From Clitopilus passeckerianus (lineage: Eukaryota > Basidiomycota > Agaricomycetes > Agaricales > Entolomataceae), in the NCBI GenBank assembly GCA_944990035.1, contig CALYLX010000145.1, positions 930,001 through 994,000 on the forward strand: a DNA stretch of 64,000 bases. Reading direction: 5' to 3'. The notes below the pieces were generated by a model that searched no databases, had not been told where the DNA came from, and saw only the letters and a program-made list of their open reading frames with translations. Made by a program: the position numbers and the translations under genes. Numbering within the stretch: position 1 is the first letter of the stretch; the number at the start of each line of letters is the position of its first letter. Positions 47,931 to 61,056 of the stretch are shown one piece after another.

Positions 47931-49031
47931 ATGGTCGCTTCGTCACCTGGTGGGGCCCAGAGCCGCTGTCCTTCCTGCTCAGGAACTGCGGAGAGTACAT
48001 CACTGCTTGAGGCAAACTCGGCTTCCCAGATGATCCCTAGAACATGTCCTCGTCATTTAGGCCATACTGGTGAGTTATAAATGACTTACCCTAGATCGCC
48101 ACATAAGCTAACTTGAATATGGGCAGATGTAGCTGCGACAGCTGCAGATGTGGTGGTGTCCATTACCCCAGCATCTGCTAATGGGCCGGCCCGAACCGTG
48201 CGGGGTCGTCTGCACACTCCTCCCCCACCATACTCACGTTCTTCTTGCCCTCGATCTTCTCCTGTTCGTATTCCAACGCGACTTGCTCCTTTACACCGTG
48301 CTCGTGCTCGTACAGGTAGCCAGAGGAATCCTAACAGTAGTGCTGGAGAGTCTTCAGCTCGAACTAGGATTGTTCGTTGGACTCCTCGAAATTGGCACCG
48401 GAGCTTGTCAGATTCTTCTTTTATCGAGGTTCTTTCCAGTCCGGAGGGCACCATGCCATCGACTCCTCCCAGGATTCCACCTACTAGTCAAGGGGCTAGT
48501 ACTCCTCAATCAACTAGCACTCTGTCAGCATCGTCAGCACCTACTCCGGTTTTCAATGGAAGCGGCACCAAGAACTCACCTATCAAGCTGTTTTCTCCGA
48601 TGCCAACCCCCATACCTAGCACCTTGCATGCCGTTCAAGCTATCCATCAGCCCTCTACACCTTTGGGTGTTGTACCCCTCTTACCATCGGCGGACCTGTC
48701 CAGTGAAACCCCTACACCCCAACCATTGTCCCATAGCCTGAGAGCAGGCACACCCCCATCTCCAAGTTTACCTACTAAAAGTACAGAACCCTCTACTGAA
48801 GGTAGTACTTCAGACGCCAGCCCTAGCATCATCTCTAGCTCTAATTCAGGTGCCAAAGCTCCTCTTGACCCTGGGCCCAGTGCATGGCGGGAGATACTTG
48901 CTTTACGGTGGAGTGGATTGCGTCCAGAACGGTTTCAGTCGCTTGTTGCTCAGTGTACAGTATGCAACCGTGTTTTCCTAGCATCGGTAGTAGAGCCAGC
49001 TGAGCACGATTGTATTGAGGCTAAAGCATAG
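47931..49031 (+). CDS. Ser/Pro-rich protein with terminal Cys/His clusters
   Basis: Unrecognised two-exon gene in the transposon. ATG 47931 begins MVASSPGGAQSRCPSCSGTA and continues ...TCPRHLGHT, a CxxC...C..H..H cluster that could bind zinc. A short intron (gtgagt...gggcag) joins to DVAATAADVVVSITPAS. About 240 residues of Pro/Ser/Thr-rich low complexity follow. The end is structured: AWREILALRWSGLRPERFQS LVAQCTVC, then EHDCIEAKA, giving a second CxxC...H.C cluster. Two putative zinc clusters separated by a flexible linker suggest an adaptor or DNA-binding accessory. It lies 300 bp upstream of the transposase on the same strand. Function unknown. Confidence 0.55.
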
Positions 49032-49339
49032 CTTAGAAAGTGTTTCACATGGTATTGAGCAATGAAATAATGTTGATTCCCGTGCATGAAGAAGGCGAGT
49101 CAACCGAAGCTCAACAAACGCAGGATCAATTGGTCCCAGCAAGAGCGTGAGAAAAACATCCAAATCCAGACACCTCACATCCTCCGAAGCCAGAGACGCC
49201 GAGTGGATATCCAAATCTCCATTCCTAATCTCAAAAGCATGTGGAACATCTTTCCACCGTCGTTTCGGGCTGTTGATAGTAGATGCAACCGATGATCAGG
49301 TATGCAAAAAGTGGTCTCTCTCTTTCTTCGTAGTTGACG
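49032..49339. other. spacer before the KDZ transposase
   Basis: 308 bp between the Ser/Pro-rich gene and the transposase start. No clear coding frame or promoter motif was identified. Confidence 0.35.
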
Positions 49340-52300
49340 ATGCCTCCAGCAGGTCGGAAAAGCACAAATCGTGGGCTACGCCCCGCTGTGCCATTCCAGT
49401 CCACAACGGCACCGAATGTAGCATCGTCACAAGTGCCCACAACCCGCATATCAGTTACGCCATACGGCGCCACTGCCACCTACAAGACATCGGCCGTCAC
49501 AATTGCTGAGCGTCAGCCTGCTCCTAGTACTCATAATTTCGATGACATTCTGGATGTGCAAGATCTTGATCCTGCCTACTTAGCAGACCAGTTGTCGCAT
49601 GTCGCTACAACAGGTGAGGCCCCTACTCCTGATGCATTAAAACCCAAAGAAAAGAGGTCCCCGGTGAGTTTACTTTACTCTGCCCTTGAATATAGTAACA
49701 TGACTCACCAACTCGTAGCACGACCCGCTCAAGCTATGGCTTCCATTCCGGGACAGATTTCTTGCTGAAGACCTTCGTTCGGAGGGGCGTGGTGATTGGA
49801 TAAACAGGTCGTACTGCGCAATATGCAGTTTGGGAATGGACGAGGGTTGCGTTGCCGAATACCGATGCCTCGACTGCAGCACTGGTCAAGAACTTTGCTG
49901 CGAGCAATGCATGGTCGCCAGTCATGAACGAAATCCCCTGCACCATATCCAGGCAAGTTGACTTATTTCTATGTGTAGCAAATTAATGACTCCTTTTAGG
50001 TGTGGCTACCTGAAGGCTACTTTTTATTGACTTCGCTCAAGGCGCTCGGATTAGAAGTACAGCTCGGTCATCCTACAAGTGTTGCCTGCCAAATTCCCCA
50101 CCCCCTTAACGAACCAAATTTCACTGTTATCGACACGAACGGCATCCACTCTGTTCATGTCCGTTTCTGTAATTGTGAAACCGCCCAACCTCGCGACATC
50201 CAACTCCTTCGATTTGGGTGGTTTCCAGCCACTGTTCATAAACCTCAAACTGCAGCGACCTTTCGCGTCCTCAAGCATTTTCAGCTGCTTAACTTCGAGG
50301 GAAAGGTTACAGCTTATCAGTATTACCAAACCCTGGCTCGTCTGTCAGATAACAGTGGAACGGTGCATATTGCTGTAAGTGGGCCACGGGCTTTCGCTCA
50401 CATTTATCACCAAATCTGACTATTTGCTCAAACTAGGACCGCTATCGATCATTTCTAATTATAATTCGGGAGTTCCGAAATATCAAGATGCTCAAGCGTG
50501 CCGGCCGTGGTCATGACCCTGGAGGAGCTGCAGCGACAAGCCCTGGCGAATGTGCCGTCCTCTGTCCAGCATGCCCACAGCCTGGCTATAATCTGCCATC
50601 AGATTGGCAGAAGGCGTCAGCCGAAACAAAGTAAGTTTATTTGCCCGTCAAACAGCTGTTCTGGACTGACGCCGAAAAACTTCTGGCAGATTTCTGTATT
50701 GCCTGTTTATTGCAATTGATGCCAACTTTCGACTCAAACGCAAGAAGGTCTCGAGTGAGAAAGCAGATCCAGGGTTAGGTGACGGCTGGGCATATTTCGT
50801 GCCACAAACACCATATATCGAACACCTGACTGCGTTTGGTGGTGCAATCGAACAACCGGTATGTATCCGATTGAAAATTGACATTCATGTCTGACGTGCC
50901 CTACTACTCAACAGCCGAGCACCTGCTCAAACCACCAGGCTGTTACCGCCGAAAGATCCATGAAGGGTTTAGCCGCAACCGGTGTCGGTGCGGTTGACTG
51001 TTCCCGCCATGACTTCAAGCGTCCTGTTGCCGTTGGAGATCTTCAGAAAGGAGAGAGGTTTGTTCTCTAACCACTGTCGTTTCAAGGAGTCCCTCTGATA
51101 GAGCTCTGTAGATACGTCAACATGGACTATCTCTTCTTCTCAAGTTTACGAAACAGTCAACACAATGAATATCTGGTTTCCTACGACATCGCTTGTCAGT
51201 GGAGCAAAAATCTGTGGGAACGGATGGCTGTGTACCCGACAACGCTCCATGTTGATCAGAACGGCGTGAAGCACTTCCGCTTTCTTGTCCCGAAGTTCCA
51301 CCTTCCCGCTCATATCGTCGCATGCCAAATCGTCTACTCCTTCAACTACAACCGCTATGTTGGTCGCACCGAGGGTGAGGCTCCGGAGCGTGGATGGTCT
51401 TACATCAATGGGATGGCACCAAGTACGCGGGAAATGGGTCCCGGGTCCCGTCGAGATACTCTTGATGATCTTTTTGGTGACTGGAACTGGCGAAAAACCA
51501 TGTCCTTATGTGCGTATAAGCTCCTAATGTCTATTTTCTAGACATCTGACGGAAATATACATAGATCTCTCCCTGAAAAAGGCCCTTGCAGAGGCTGAAG
51601 AGGAATATGGGAAACATCGGCAGTACCTGGAAGACTATGAAGAATCAGACGATATGACTCAGGAGTTAAAAACCCGCTGGATGTCGGCTCTTGAGGCATG
51701 GGAGAGTGATCATTCGCAGCCTAATCCATTCGAGAAGACCTTCAGCCGTGAGTGCCCTACCTGCTACCTATCTTCAACATATTGCTCACTGCAGGTATGA
51801 TATATTAGTTCAACACAACGTTGAAATTCGGAAAGCGGCGCTAGAGGAAGAGGAAAAGAACAAGAATGAGTGGATGGCGTTTACGGCCCATGAGGGTGTT
51901 TCAGCGAGCCAGCTGATAAGTATTGGACTGGACCTGGAGGAACAGCAGTACGTATGAAAATTTGAACCCCAATTCTGTGTCTCTAAGCCTTCTCCCTCTA
52001 CTAGGCGAAGATTAACCCGCGACATCGGCAAAAATACAACAAATGCGCCCATGGAGAAGCTCAAGCTCCAAGTCCGTGAAAACAACCTCGATCGCGACAT
52101 CGAAGCCTGGACTGAAATTCAGCACTCATACATTTCTCCAATCCGCATCCTACGCTCCCGCGAGGATCCAACGCAGGATGTACGCGCCTCTGATTTCGAG
52201 CTTTATCTACCCTCTGCGTTACCCTCTTCTATTTCATGCGATCAGCGCTTGTATGAGATCGAATGGCACTACCGTAACCGTCAAGCCAAAGATGCCCTCG

Positions 52301-53065
52301 AGAACCTGCGCCTGTCTCTTCACGTTCGCTCCTTTCTCCTCATCGACAAAAAGCGAAACCTCCGAGGTCAGGTACAAACAACACGGTCGTTAAGCACTCT
52401 CAAAACAGTAGAGCAACGCATACAATTCGCGGCAGCCACATACCGCCTCGCACGTCTTGCCCTCGGCAAATTAGCGACTCGACTAGGTTACATTGATTGG
52501 CAGGGCAAATACCAGGAGCTCAGGGACGAAGACATACGGCCACTTGGCGACCCCGACAAGGAGGAACCGATGTTCGCGGTGTCAGCAGCAGGTGGCGGTC
52601 GCCAGCTTGTCCCCTCTGAAGGCAGGCGGACCAACTCATGGATTTGGCGGGATCTTGGTGAACTCGATCTCCGAGAAGAATCTATTTACCTTGAAGGTAT
52701 TTTCTCTTTTTTTTTTATTAGTACAAACTCTCACATTCATCTCAGATGTTCGCATAGAATGGTGCAAGGCCAAAGCAAGGGTTGACCGGTGGCATGAGGA
52801 GATTCGCTTACTTCGCGAGGAGATGCGTCGGGTGAAGGAATTTTTTTCGAGTCGTGCTTCTCGCTGGGAGAAGATATCTGGGGCTACTACCAAGCAAGAT
52901 GAAGCCGCAAAGGACGGTATGAGAGCGTATGCCTTGCAGCAAGCTAACATGTTCCTTGAGATGCGTCAGCTGTGTGAAACGTGGTGGGCATACAGACCTG
53001 ACCCTTCAATACCGCGCCCTGGTCGACCGAAGAAGCGGTCTATAAATGCAGTTATAGTTGCATAG
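49340..53065 (+). CDS. KDZ (Kyakuja-Dileera-Zisupton) transposase with CxC2 cluster
   Basis: Cut-and-paste transposase of the KDZ superfamily, about 1,000 residues from ATG 49340 (MPPAGRKSTNRGLRP). A disordered start leads to the CxC2 zinc cluster SYCAICSLGMDEGCVAEYRC LDCSTGQELCCEQCMVASHE, then WLPEGYFLLTSLKALGLEVQ LGH, RFCNCETAQPRDIQLLRFGW and YYQTLARLSDNSGT, all recognisable KDZ features. The RNase-H-like core includes VDCSRHDFKRP, GDLQKGERYVNMDY, VSYDIACQWSKNLWERM and GRTEGEAPERGWSYINGMAP, which supply the likely D, D and E residues. Long helices follow, and the tail GRPKKRS resembles an AT-hook. I could join about eleven exons in frame. One intron has a GC donor (CAG|gcaagt). No stop or frameshift was seen, so it may be functional. 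It is the key gene of the proposed element. Confidence 0.88.
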
Positions 53066-53370
53066 CCACTCAATTTTGTAGTAAAAAGAATTATATCATA
53101 CTTCATTACGAGTGTATGTCAGTGTGCCAAGCACAGTAGCTTAGAATAGCACAGTGAATATGTGATATGCCCAAATAGTCAATACGGCGGTCGATACTGA
53201 TTGACCTGTGAGCGTATCCCAATATAGAAGTACGGCGGCATCGTCTGAGGCAACGAGGAAGAAGCAGACACAGCGCGTGTGAAGGATTGCTTGCAGGGGC
53301 GGAGGTAGCTTCTAGTTGAGGTGGTAAGTGCACCTGATACGCTCTGATAAGAGAAGGAGGTGCACACAGC
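53066..53370. other. transposase 3' flank
   Basis: About 300 bp to the right-end motifs. There is no gene. Near 53330-53365 the TGCACC motif seen in the left arm reappears twice. Confidence 0.35.
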
Positions 53371-53452
53371 GTCTCTAATATGAGATGATTGATGCACATC
53401 ATCATCTCTAATTAGAGTCTGTGTTGCATCGATGTCTGATCTCTATTTGAGG
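53371..53452. repeat. right end motifs of the KDZ element
   Basis: Three related units of the TCTCTAATTAGAGA type occur here (GTCTCTAATATGAGA at 53371, TCTCTAATTAGAG at 53405, TCTCTATTTGAG at 53440), with TGCAC motifs and TTGCATCGATG between them. They match the left end at 42324-42377. Because each unit is nearly palindromic, the pair aligns in both direct and inverted orientation. Confidence 0.5.
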
Positions 53453-53487
53453 ATATTGTGCACCTATCTGACAATACGTGGTGCTCG

Positions 53488-55349
53488 ATGTGCCTAGTAT
53501 TAATATGTAAATACCTGGCTTCAATGCTCGCTAGCGCCTATCTGATCTCAATGGGAGAGCGCATTACCTACGAGGATGGTAAAGGCCTTGAGTGGTCATT
53601 CAGAGAACGAGAGGATGATTATATATATGGTGAGTGCCGAATACTTCTTGTCATAACGGAAGTCTCAAGCACATTTATCAGACAATAATCATGGATTTTC
53701 CATATTCGATATAACCAATGTTGAGGAATGTGCGTATGGTTTCCTTCCGGGGGGTTCCACCCCTGGGTACGAAGAATCAACCTCGCTCACCCTTCTGGAT
53801 GCCTTTGACTACGTCAATGCTTATGTGCAATTATCGGAGGACGAAAGGAACGGCGACGTGGTCGTCTCAGACGGAAGCACAGGCTGGTTCGCCGACGTTC
53901 AATTCTTGCTGAAGCATCCCCTTACAAGATCCAGCATTCTCCCCGACATATGGCCAAAGTCTCCTGAAGCATCAGAGCTTCGTCACCAAGTCGATCTAGC
54001 AGATCCAATTGTTCAGGAATCTTTCACTATACCTCCCTTATCGCAGCTGGCATTGTTGCCAGCAATTCGGCATATAATCGAACGGGGTGATATGGACAAC
54101 CGGAACCTTGAAACCTTGATCCAAATTCCAGGCCAGGCAGAGGCCATTCTTCATCTATTCAAAACATCCTCCCACTTTCAGCCCCTCCCTACCTCAGCTT
54201 TTCCACTCTTGCTCAGAATGCTTGGTAAATCCCTTGCCGAGCCCGTCGAGCATCTTGACCTCTCGTTCTATCATTTGTCCACGTCCCAAATTTTGAGCAT
54301 CATAAAAGGCCAGAATTCAGTCCAAATACTGAATATCTCGCACAATCCCCTTGTTGGAAAGGAAACTTTGCGTGCAGTGCTGACTCTACTCCCTCAACTC
54401 GAAAGATTGATTCTGCTGAACACCCCCATCTCGCAAATGGAATGGTCCGAATTATTTGTGGAGGCCCCACAACTCTTCTTCCATCTAGACAGTGTCATCC
54501 ATCCCTGCTTTATTAGTGCTCACAGACCATTTTGCCCTAATGCCTTTGCAATCGCATCCAAAGATTATGACTTCCATCAGGGCAATACTTGCTCCATCCC
54601 CTTTTTCACCCCAACTCTCATCGTTCAAGCGTTGACCACCTTCACGACCGTATTTATGGACAAGTCCACTTCGAGTGCGAGGTCTGCGAGTACCGCTGCA
54701 TCCACAGTCGCCCTTTCCACCGAAGTTTTACCCTCCGGCCAAAGCTGGCGAGAATGCCCCGTCCCATACTTTGCCCCACGACTCCGGAAAGGCTTCAGCA
54801 AGACTGGTTGGTTATTTGCATTCAAAACACGTACTCGTCTCTTTGCTTTCATCAGATTCCATCTAACCATCCTAGCCGCAGCCGTAGGTCAGTCGGGGGA
54901 AGGCAGCAAATCTTCTGAGGTTCCCCCAATATCTGTGTTCGACCTTCGAGGGTTCCTCGCCGAATTGGACAAAGAAGGCCGCCCGGGAGCTCCTTCCAAA
55001 GCCGTTACTCGATTCTCAAGATTTTGGCCCACCTCTCTTTCGAGGATTATGAACAAAATCGACTCCGCTTCAAACTCATGTCCGAGGTGGAAGCAAAGAA
55101 CTTCGTCGAAGACATGGACGAAAGCCTGGACATCGGTCGGGGAAGGCTTGCGGTTCTTGAAGATCCGAATGACCCCGTTGAAGGGTTCGCCAGGCCACCC
55201 GATGGCCGGTAGAACCTTCCATACCTCAGAGTTAGGGTTCGAAGGGCCCATTGACGATCTCGTACGCCGTATGTACACTACAGCGCTTCCTGTATACAGA
55301 TTACGAGCTAACATTATTTGGTGAAAGCGAGATTTTGTACCATGTGTAG
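53488..55349 (+). CDS. leucine-rich hypothetical protein beside the transposon
   Basis: Unrecognised protein of about 590 residues. In-frame ATGs at 53488, 53524 and 53551 lead to ERITYEDGKGLEWSFRERED, then a GT-AG intron to DNNHGFSIFDITNVEECAYG and YVNAYVQLSEDERNGDVVVS. The middle holds irregular leucine-rich repeats (EPVEHLDLSFYHLSTSQILS, SVQILNISHNPLVG, LLPQLERLILLNTPI). Near the end a short intron joins LVRR to HYELTLFGESEILYHV and the stop at 55349. Between about 55018 and 55212 a different frame (ILAHLSFEDYEQNRLRF...) looks more protein-like than the main frame, so a pair of compensating frameshifts is possible. The start lies only tens of bases from the transposon edge, so the original 5' part or promoter may be lost. 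Confidence 0.55.
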
Positions 55350-55652
55350 CACGCCGCCACAATTTTCACTGAATCACGGTGAGTAAAGCTCGGGCAGGTC
55401 ATGGAAAGACGAGAATCATGTCATCTTCGTTTTCGCTGCACAGCTGAAATCATGGGATCCTCAAGTGCATAGGAAAATTCAGGAAAATTCTCAAGGCAGT
55501 TCTTCAACTGTCGTGAAGTCACACTGCACTGAAAAAAACAGGCGATGAATGGAACATTTAAATAATATTAGAATGATGTATGGAGGTATCGCGTGCGGTG
55601 TAATATACAATATGTGATTTCGTACTATCCAATTCAGTAATTATTCGTTCAC
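55350..55652. other. convergent spacer
   Basis: 303 bp between two gene 3' ends; AT-rich towards 55600. No gene signal. Confidence 0.35.
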
Positions 55653-57359
55653 TTAAACGTCAGGCTCGTCATAGAGCTCGTACTCTGCATCAACATCTTC
55701 ATTCGTTGCTGCTGTCACCCCAGTCTTCTCCTCTAGCTGATCAACATCCTGCTCATCGCCTGAGCTGTCCTCAATTGCAGAGAACCACTTCCGCTTTGAT
55801 TTGTCCATCCTCTTCCGTATCCGCTCAAGACGAAGCTGTTGCCACGGTGCATGCATAGGTGCAGGGGTACATGCCGCTTTAGAAAGCGAAGAGAGGGTTG
55901 ATGCGGAGGCTTCATAAAGGTCAAAGGGATTGAGGGAGTCGGATGTCGGGGAGCTGAGGAGGCCATCGGAGGATGTGAAGGGAGAAGAGAATGTGAGGCC
56001 GGGGGTAGAGCTAGGATGTTGACTGGGATCGTCATTACCTGACTCCTCAGAGTCACTTTGAGGGAACCGCCAACCCTCGGAACGTTGGTGCATCATCCGA
56101 AGATAGGTAGCAAAAGCACCAGGTCGGTTGTACTTGTTCACGGAGGGCAAGGCGTTGTGATCTACTTTCTCTTCTTCAAGGTCGGAATCGTCGTCGTCGT
56201 CGTCGTCCGCATCCTCATCTTCGTCCGCCTCTAGCCCCAGTCCGTCGGAGAAGAAGCCAGATGAAGATGCATCACCATAATCCCTGTCCTGGCCATCGTC
56301 GGAGTCTGAGTCTCCCCCGCTTTCTTCGCTGGAAGAAGACCGATTTGAAGGCGAAGGCGATATTCTCTTCCGTTTCGCAGCCCTGCAGGTCTGAGGGGAA
56401 ACCAGCTTCTTGATCGAGGCGGAAAAGGAGGGCTTTGGTAACGGCGGGGGAGATGATGGCAGGAGGCAGATACGGCCCCTTGCTTTGAAGACGTACGGGA
56501 TATTTGACGTGCCTTTTCTTGCAGGGATCCTGTCTATATTCGAAGTGATGTACACTGCCGTCTTCTCGTCGTGATGCTATGGGAACTCAGGGTCAGAAAC
56601 GATTCTCGAGTGAAGAAGTTATCCACATACATAGATGATGCCTCTGGTAAGGTCAATACCTCTCGGCCAGACATGAGCAAGGGTGTATTCTTCCTCAGGT
56701 TGCCATGTCCAATCTTCGCCGTCATCTTCATCTTCTTTGTTCTCGTCTTCGGACAACGTAGATTCGTCGTTAGAGTCCTCGAGTGCATCCTCTTCATCCT
56801 CTGGTCTATATCGGCAGGGGTCTCTCGCTGTTGAAAGCTTGACACATGTCCAACCCGTCTTGATCTGACCAGGTTTATACATTGGGCTGTATGTCGTCAC
56901 CTTCTTTTGAACTTCAAAAAGATGTCTATCGTTCTTGATGCCTCCGTAGCCCGCGCCAAATAGAAAGGCAATAAGGCAACGGAGTTGGACAAATGTGTAG
57001 TTCTTCGGAACTTGCACTATTCTGTAAACACCACCAAGTCTGGGTGACAAACCTGGTTGTACAAATTGAAACCGAAGAGCCAGATGCTTTGAGAACGGCG
57101 TCGGGGCAGGCAGCCTATGCACCAAAGTTCTCTTTCTTTTCTGACCGAAAGGATTCGAAGGAGAGTCGGAAGGGCGGGAAGGGTAAGGCGTTCCAGTGAA
57201 AGGAGTCTTTGGGGGTGAACGACTCCAGCGATTTGGAAGCGGTGTCTCTGGCATAGACACAAGGCGCCTCTTCGCAGGATGGCATAGACCATGCATACTC
57301 GAGCTTCCACTGAGTTCATCGTCTGTCGCAACGTCCTCGAAAGTTCTTTTGAGGGCCAT
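55653..57359 (-). CDS. acidic nuclear-type protein with tentative pRiA4b-ORF3-like domain
   Basis: Unnamed protein of about 540 residues in two or three exons from ATG 57359 (MALKRTFEDVATDDELSG). An N-terminal KR-rich segment (FGQKRKRTLVHRL) precedes a folded region LALRFQFVQPGLSPRLGGVY RIVQVPKNYTFVQLRCLIAF and RHLFEVQKKVT. The order beta, 'V/YRIVQVPKNYTFVQLR', then HLFE resembles the plasmid pRiA4b ORF-3 fold. The assignment is by pattern only. Two long acidic stretches follow (EDEEDALEDSNDES..; DEDEDADDDDDDDSDLEEE) with a basic RAAKRKRISPS between them, so nuclear location is likely. An in-frame upstream ATG at 57404 would add MSQPLWSC... and is less likely. It is divergent from GH1 beta-glucosidase. 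Confidence 0.6.
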
Positions 57360-57665
57360 GGTTGTCGTTGAGAAGACGAAGCATGACCATAGTGGCTGTG
57401 ACATAAACAGCTTGTGACAGACGCGTTATGGAACGCGTTACAGACACGTGCATGTTTGAACGCGTTTCGGAAATGATCGGTCCCCGGAATGCTTACGCCG
57501 AAGTTTCTCCGTTTCTCTTCCTCTCACCTCCACATCGCGGGAGTATTGCTCGATTCACTTGACCTAAGATTTCTAGGCTTGCTCAGCAGATTCTAATCAT
57601 CTGATGATATATAAAGGGGTGTATTCACCATCCTTCCCCTCAATCCTTCTTGAACTTGGATAACA
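57360..57665. promoter_or_regulatory. divergent promoter region, acidic protein / GH1
   Basis: 306 bp between divergent starts. A TATATAAA box at 57608-57615 sits about 50 bp upstream of the GH1 ATG. Near 57421-57465, three 'AACGCGTT/ACACGCG'-like repeats occur. Confidence 0.5.
57608..57615 (+). promoter_or_regulatory. TATA box of the GH1 gene
   Basis: TATATAAA about 50 bp upstream of the start codon at 57666, in a good position for a fungal core promoter. It suggests an inducible gene. Confidence 0.55.
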
Positions 57666-59954
<2,289 letters not shown>

Positions 59955-61056
59955 CTGTGGAATACATATGATTCTATGTACCCGACTTTCTGAATATGAT
60001 TTCTGGTAACTTTCAATGGCAACGTTTTGTACTGAGCTTTTGTGTGTTGAACTTGGTTGTGCACATAATGACGCACCGTGTTGGTTACTCTGCCTTCTGG
60101 CCCATTTTAAACGGGTAAGAATTGACGTTCCCAACAGAAAAGACTTCCCTATCTGGTTTCTCGCCACATACTCAAGGGACAATCTTGAACGCGGTCTATC
60201 CGTGCGTGTTTACTTTTCGGTGCCAATCAATTCCCTGGTCCTCGAGGGTGAGAAGCTGTTGAGATGGGAACTTGCGATTCCCGTGAGCAACATCGGAATC
60301 CAAGCCTTGCGTATGTCCAGTCATGCATTTCGATATACTGCTGGTCGTGTGCAGGGATGATGACCCGGATATGCTGTGCAATCTCTTATGCTCACCCCAC
60401 GGTTTTTTCAGGTAGAGCGTCTTGAGAATTGACCTGTTGTGCCTACCTCTCACAGAGACTGTTATCACAGCACCTGCGGCAAGTGAAACAACCGGCTGAT
60501 CGGAGGCCTTGTGTGGTTGAAAGTACTAGTCCGTTTTTGCTCGTTCGGTAAAGAGACCAAACACAGTCAGAAAGTAGTGTTTTCTGATCTTCCGAAGCGT
60601 ACCTTCGCCAAGCATGGTCGTGATGGCTAACCGAAGCTGGTGGGCATCCGTTGCGTATCTGAGGAAGGTGCCAGAGGTGGCGCAGTTTGGCCAAGCGAGG
60701 ACCAGAAAGGATTTTATGGCCCGGAGGCGGAGTTGGCCCTAGTGCAAGGGCTGCTCGGATTTTCATATGTTGTCTACAGGATCCGTATGTGCATGCAGTT
60801 GAATGTGGGCGCAGACAAGCCACGAGTGACTCAGGCAAACAGTTGTCTTGTGCATGAAAAATTCTGATGAACAATTTAAATTCCTGAGATGTCGGATTGA
60901 TAACTACGACAAACTCATTCCATTCTCCATGAAAGGAATCGCAGCCAAGCCGAGGGCTTCAAACCCAGAAACATCCAACGTCTTCAATCAGTCGTTTGCT
61001 ACGACTCAATGGAGGAGAAACAAGTCGTCGGGCACTGTGGCTGTGCCGACAAGATC
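59955..61056. other. intergenic, GH1 to HPM1
   Basis: 1.1 kb without a supported gene. Several ORFs up to 143 codons are open on both strands, but none resembles a known protein and none has good codon structure. It probably contains the HPM1 promoter and the GH1 3' UTR. Confidence 0.4.

Larger units (their letters stand above)
42324..53452. mobile_element. KDZ-family DNA transposon, about 11 kb, with passenger genes
   Basis: I propose one element bounded by matching palindromic end motifs (42324-42377 on the left; 53371-53452 on the right). It carries a complete-looking KDZ transposase gene (49340-53065), a Ser/Pro-rich cysteine protein (47931-49031) on the same strand, and two genes on the opposite strand (43842-46096 and 46744-47440), so two arms diverge from a spacer at 47441-47930. 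Both ends have subterminal TGCAC-rich sequence. Kyakuja-Dileera-Zisupton transposases with CxC cysteine clusters are known to be abundant in mushroom genomes and to travel with other genes. The transposase call is firm. The exact borders and the membership of the leftward genes are inference; I could not identify a target-site duplication. Confidence 0.6.

Noticed and set aside
42324..53452. TET/JBP oxygenase gene expected from known KDZ associations
   Set aside because: I looked for the HxD and downstream His/Arg pattern in all genes of the island and saw none.
59955..61056. ORFs of 80-143 codons between GH1 and HPM1
   Set aside because: No motif, no coherent exon structure, overlapping on both strands; treated as chance.
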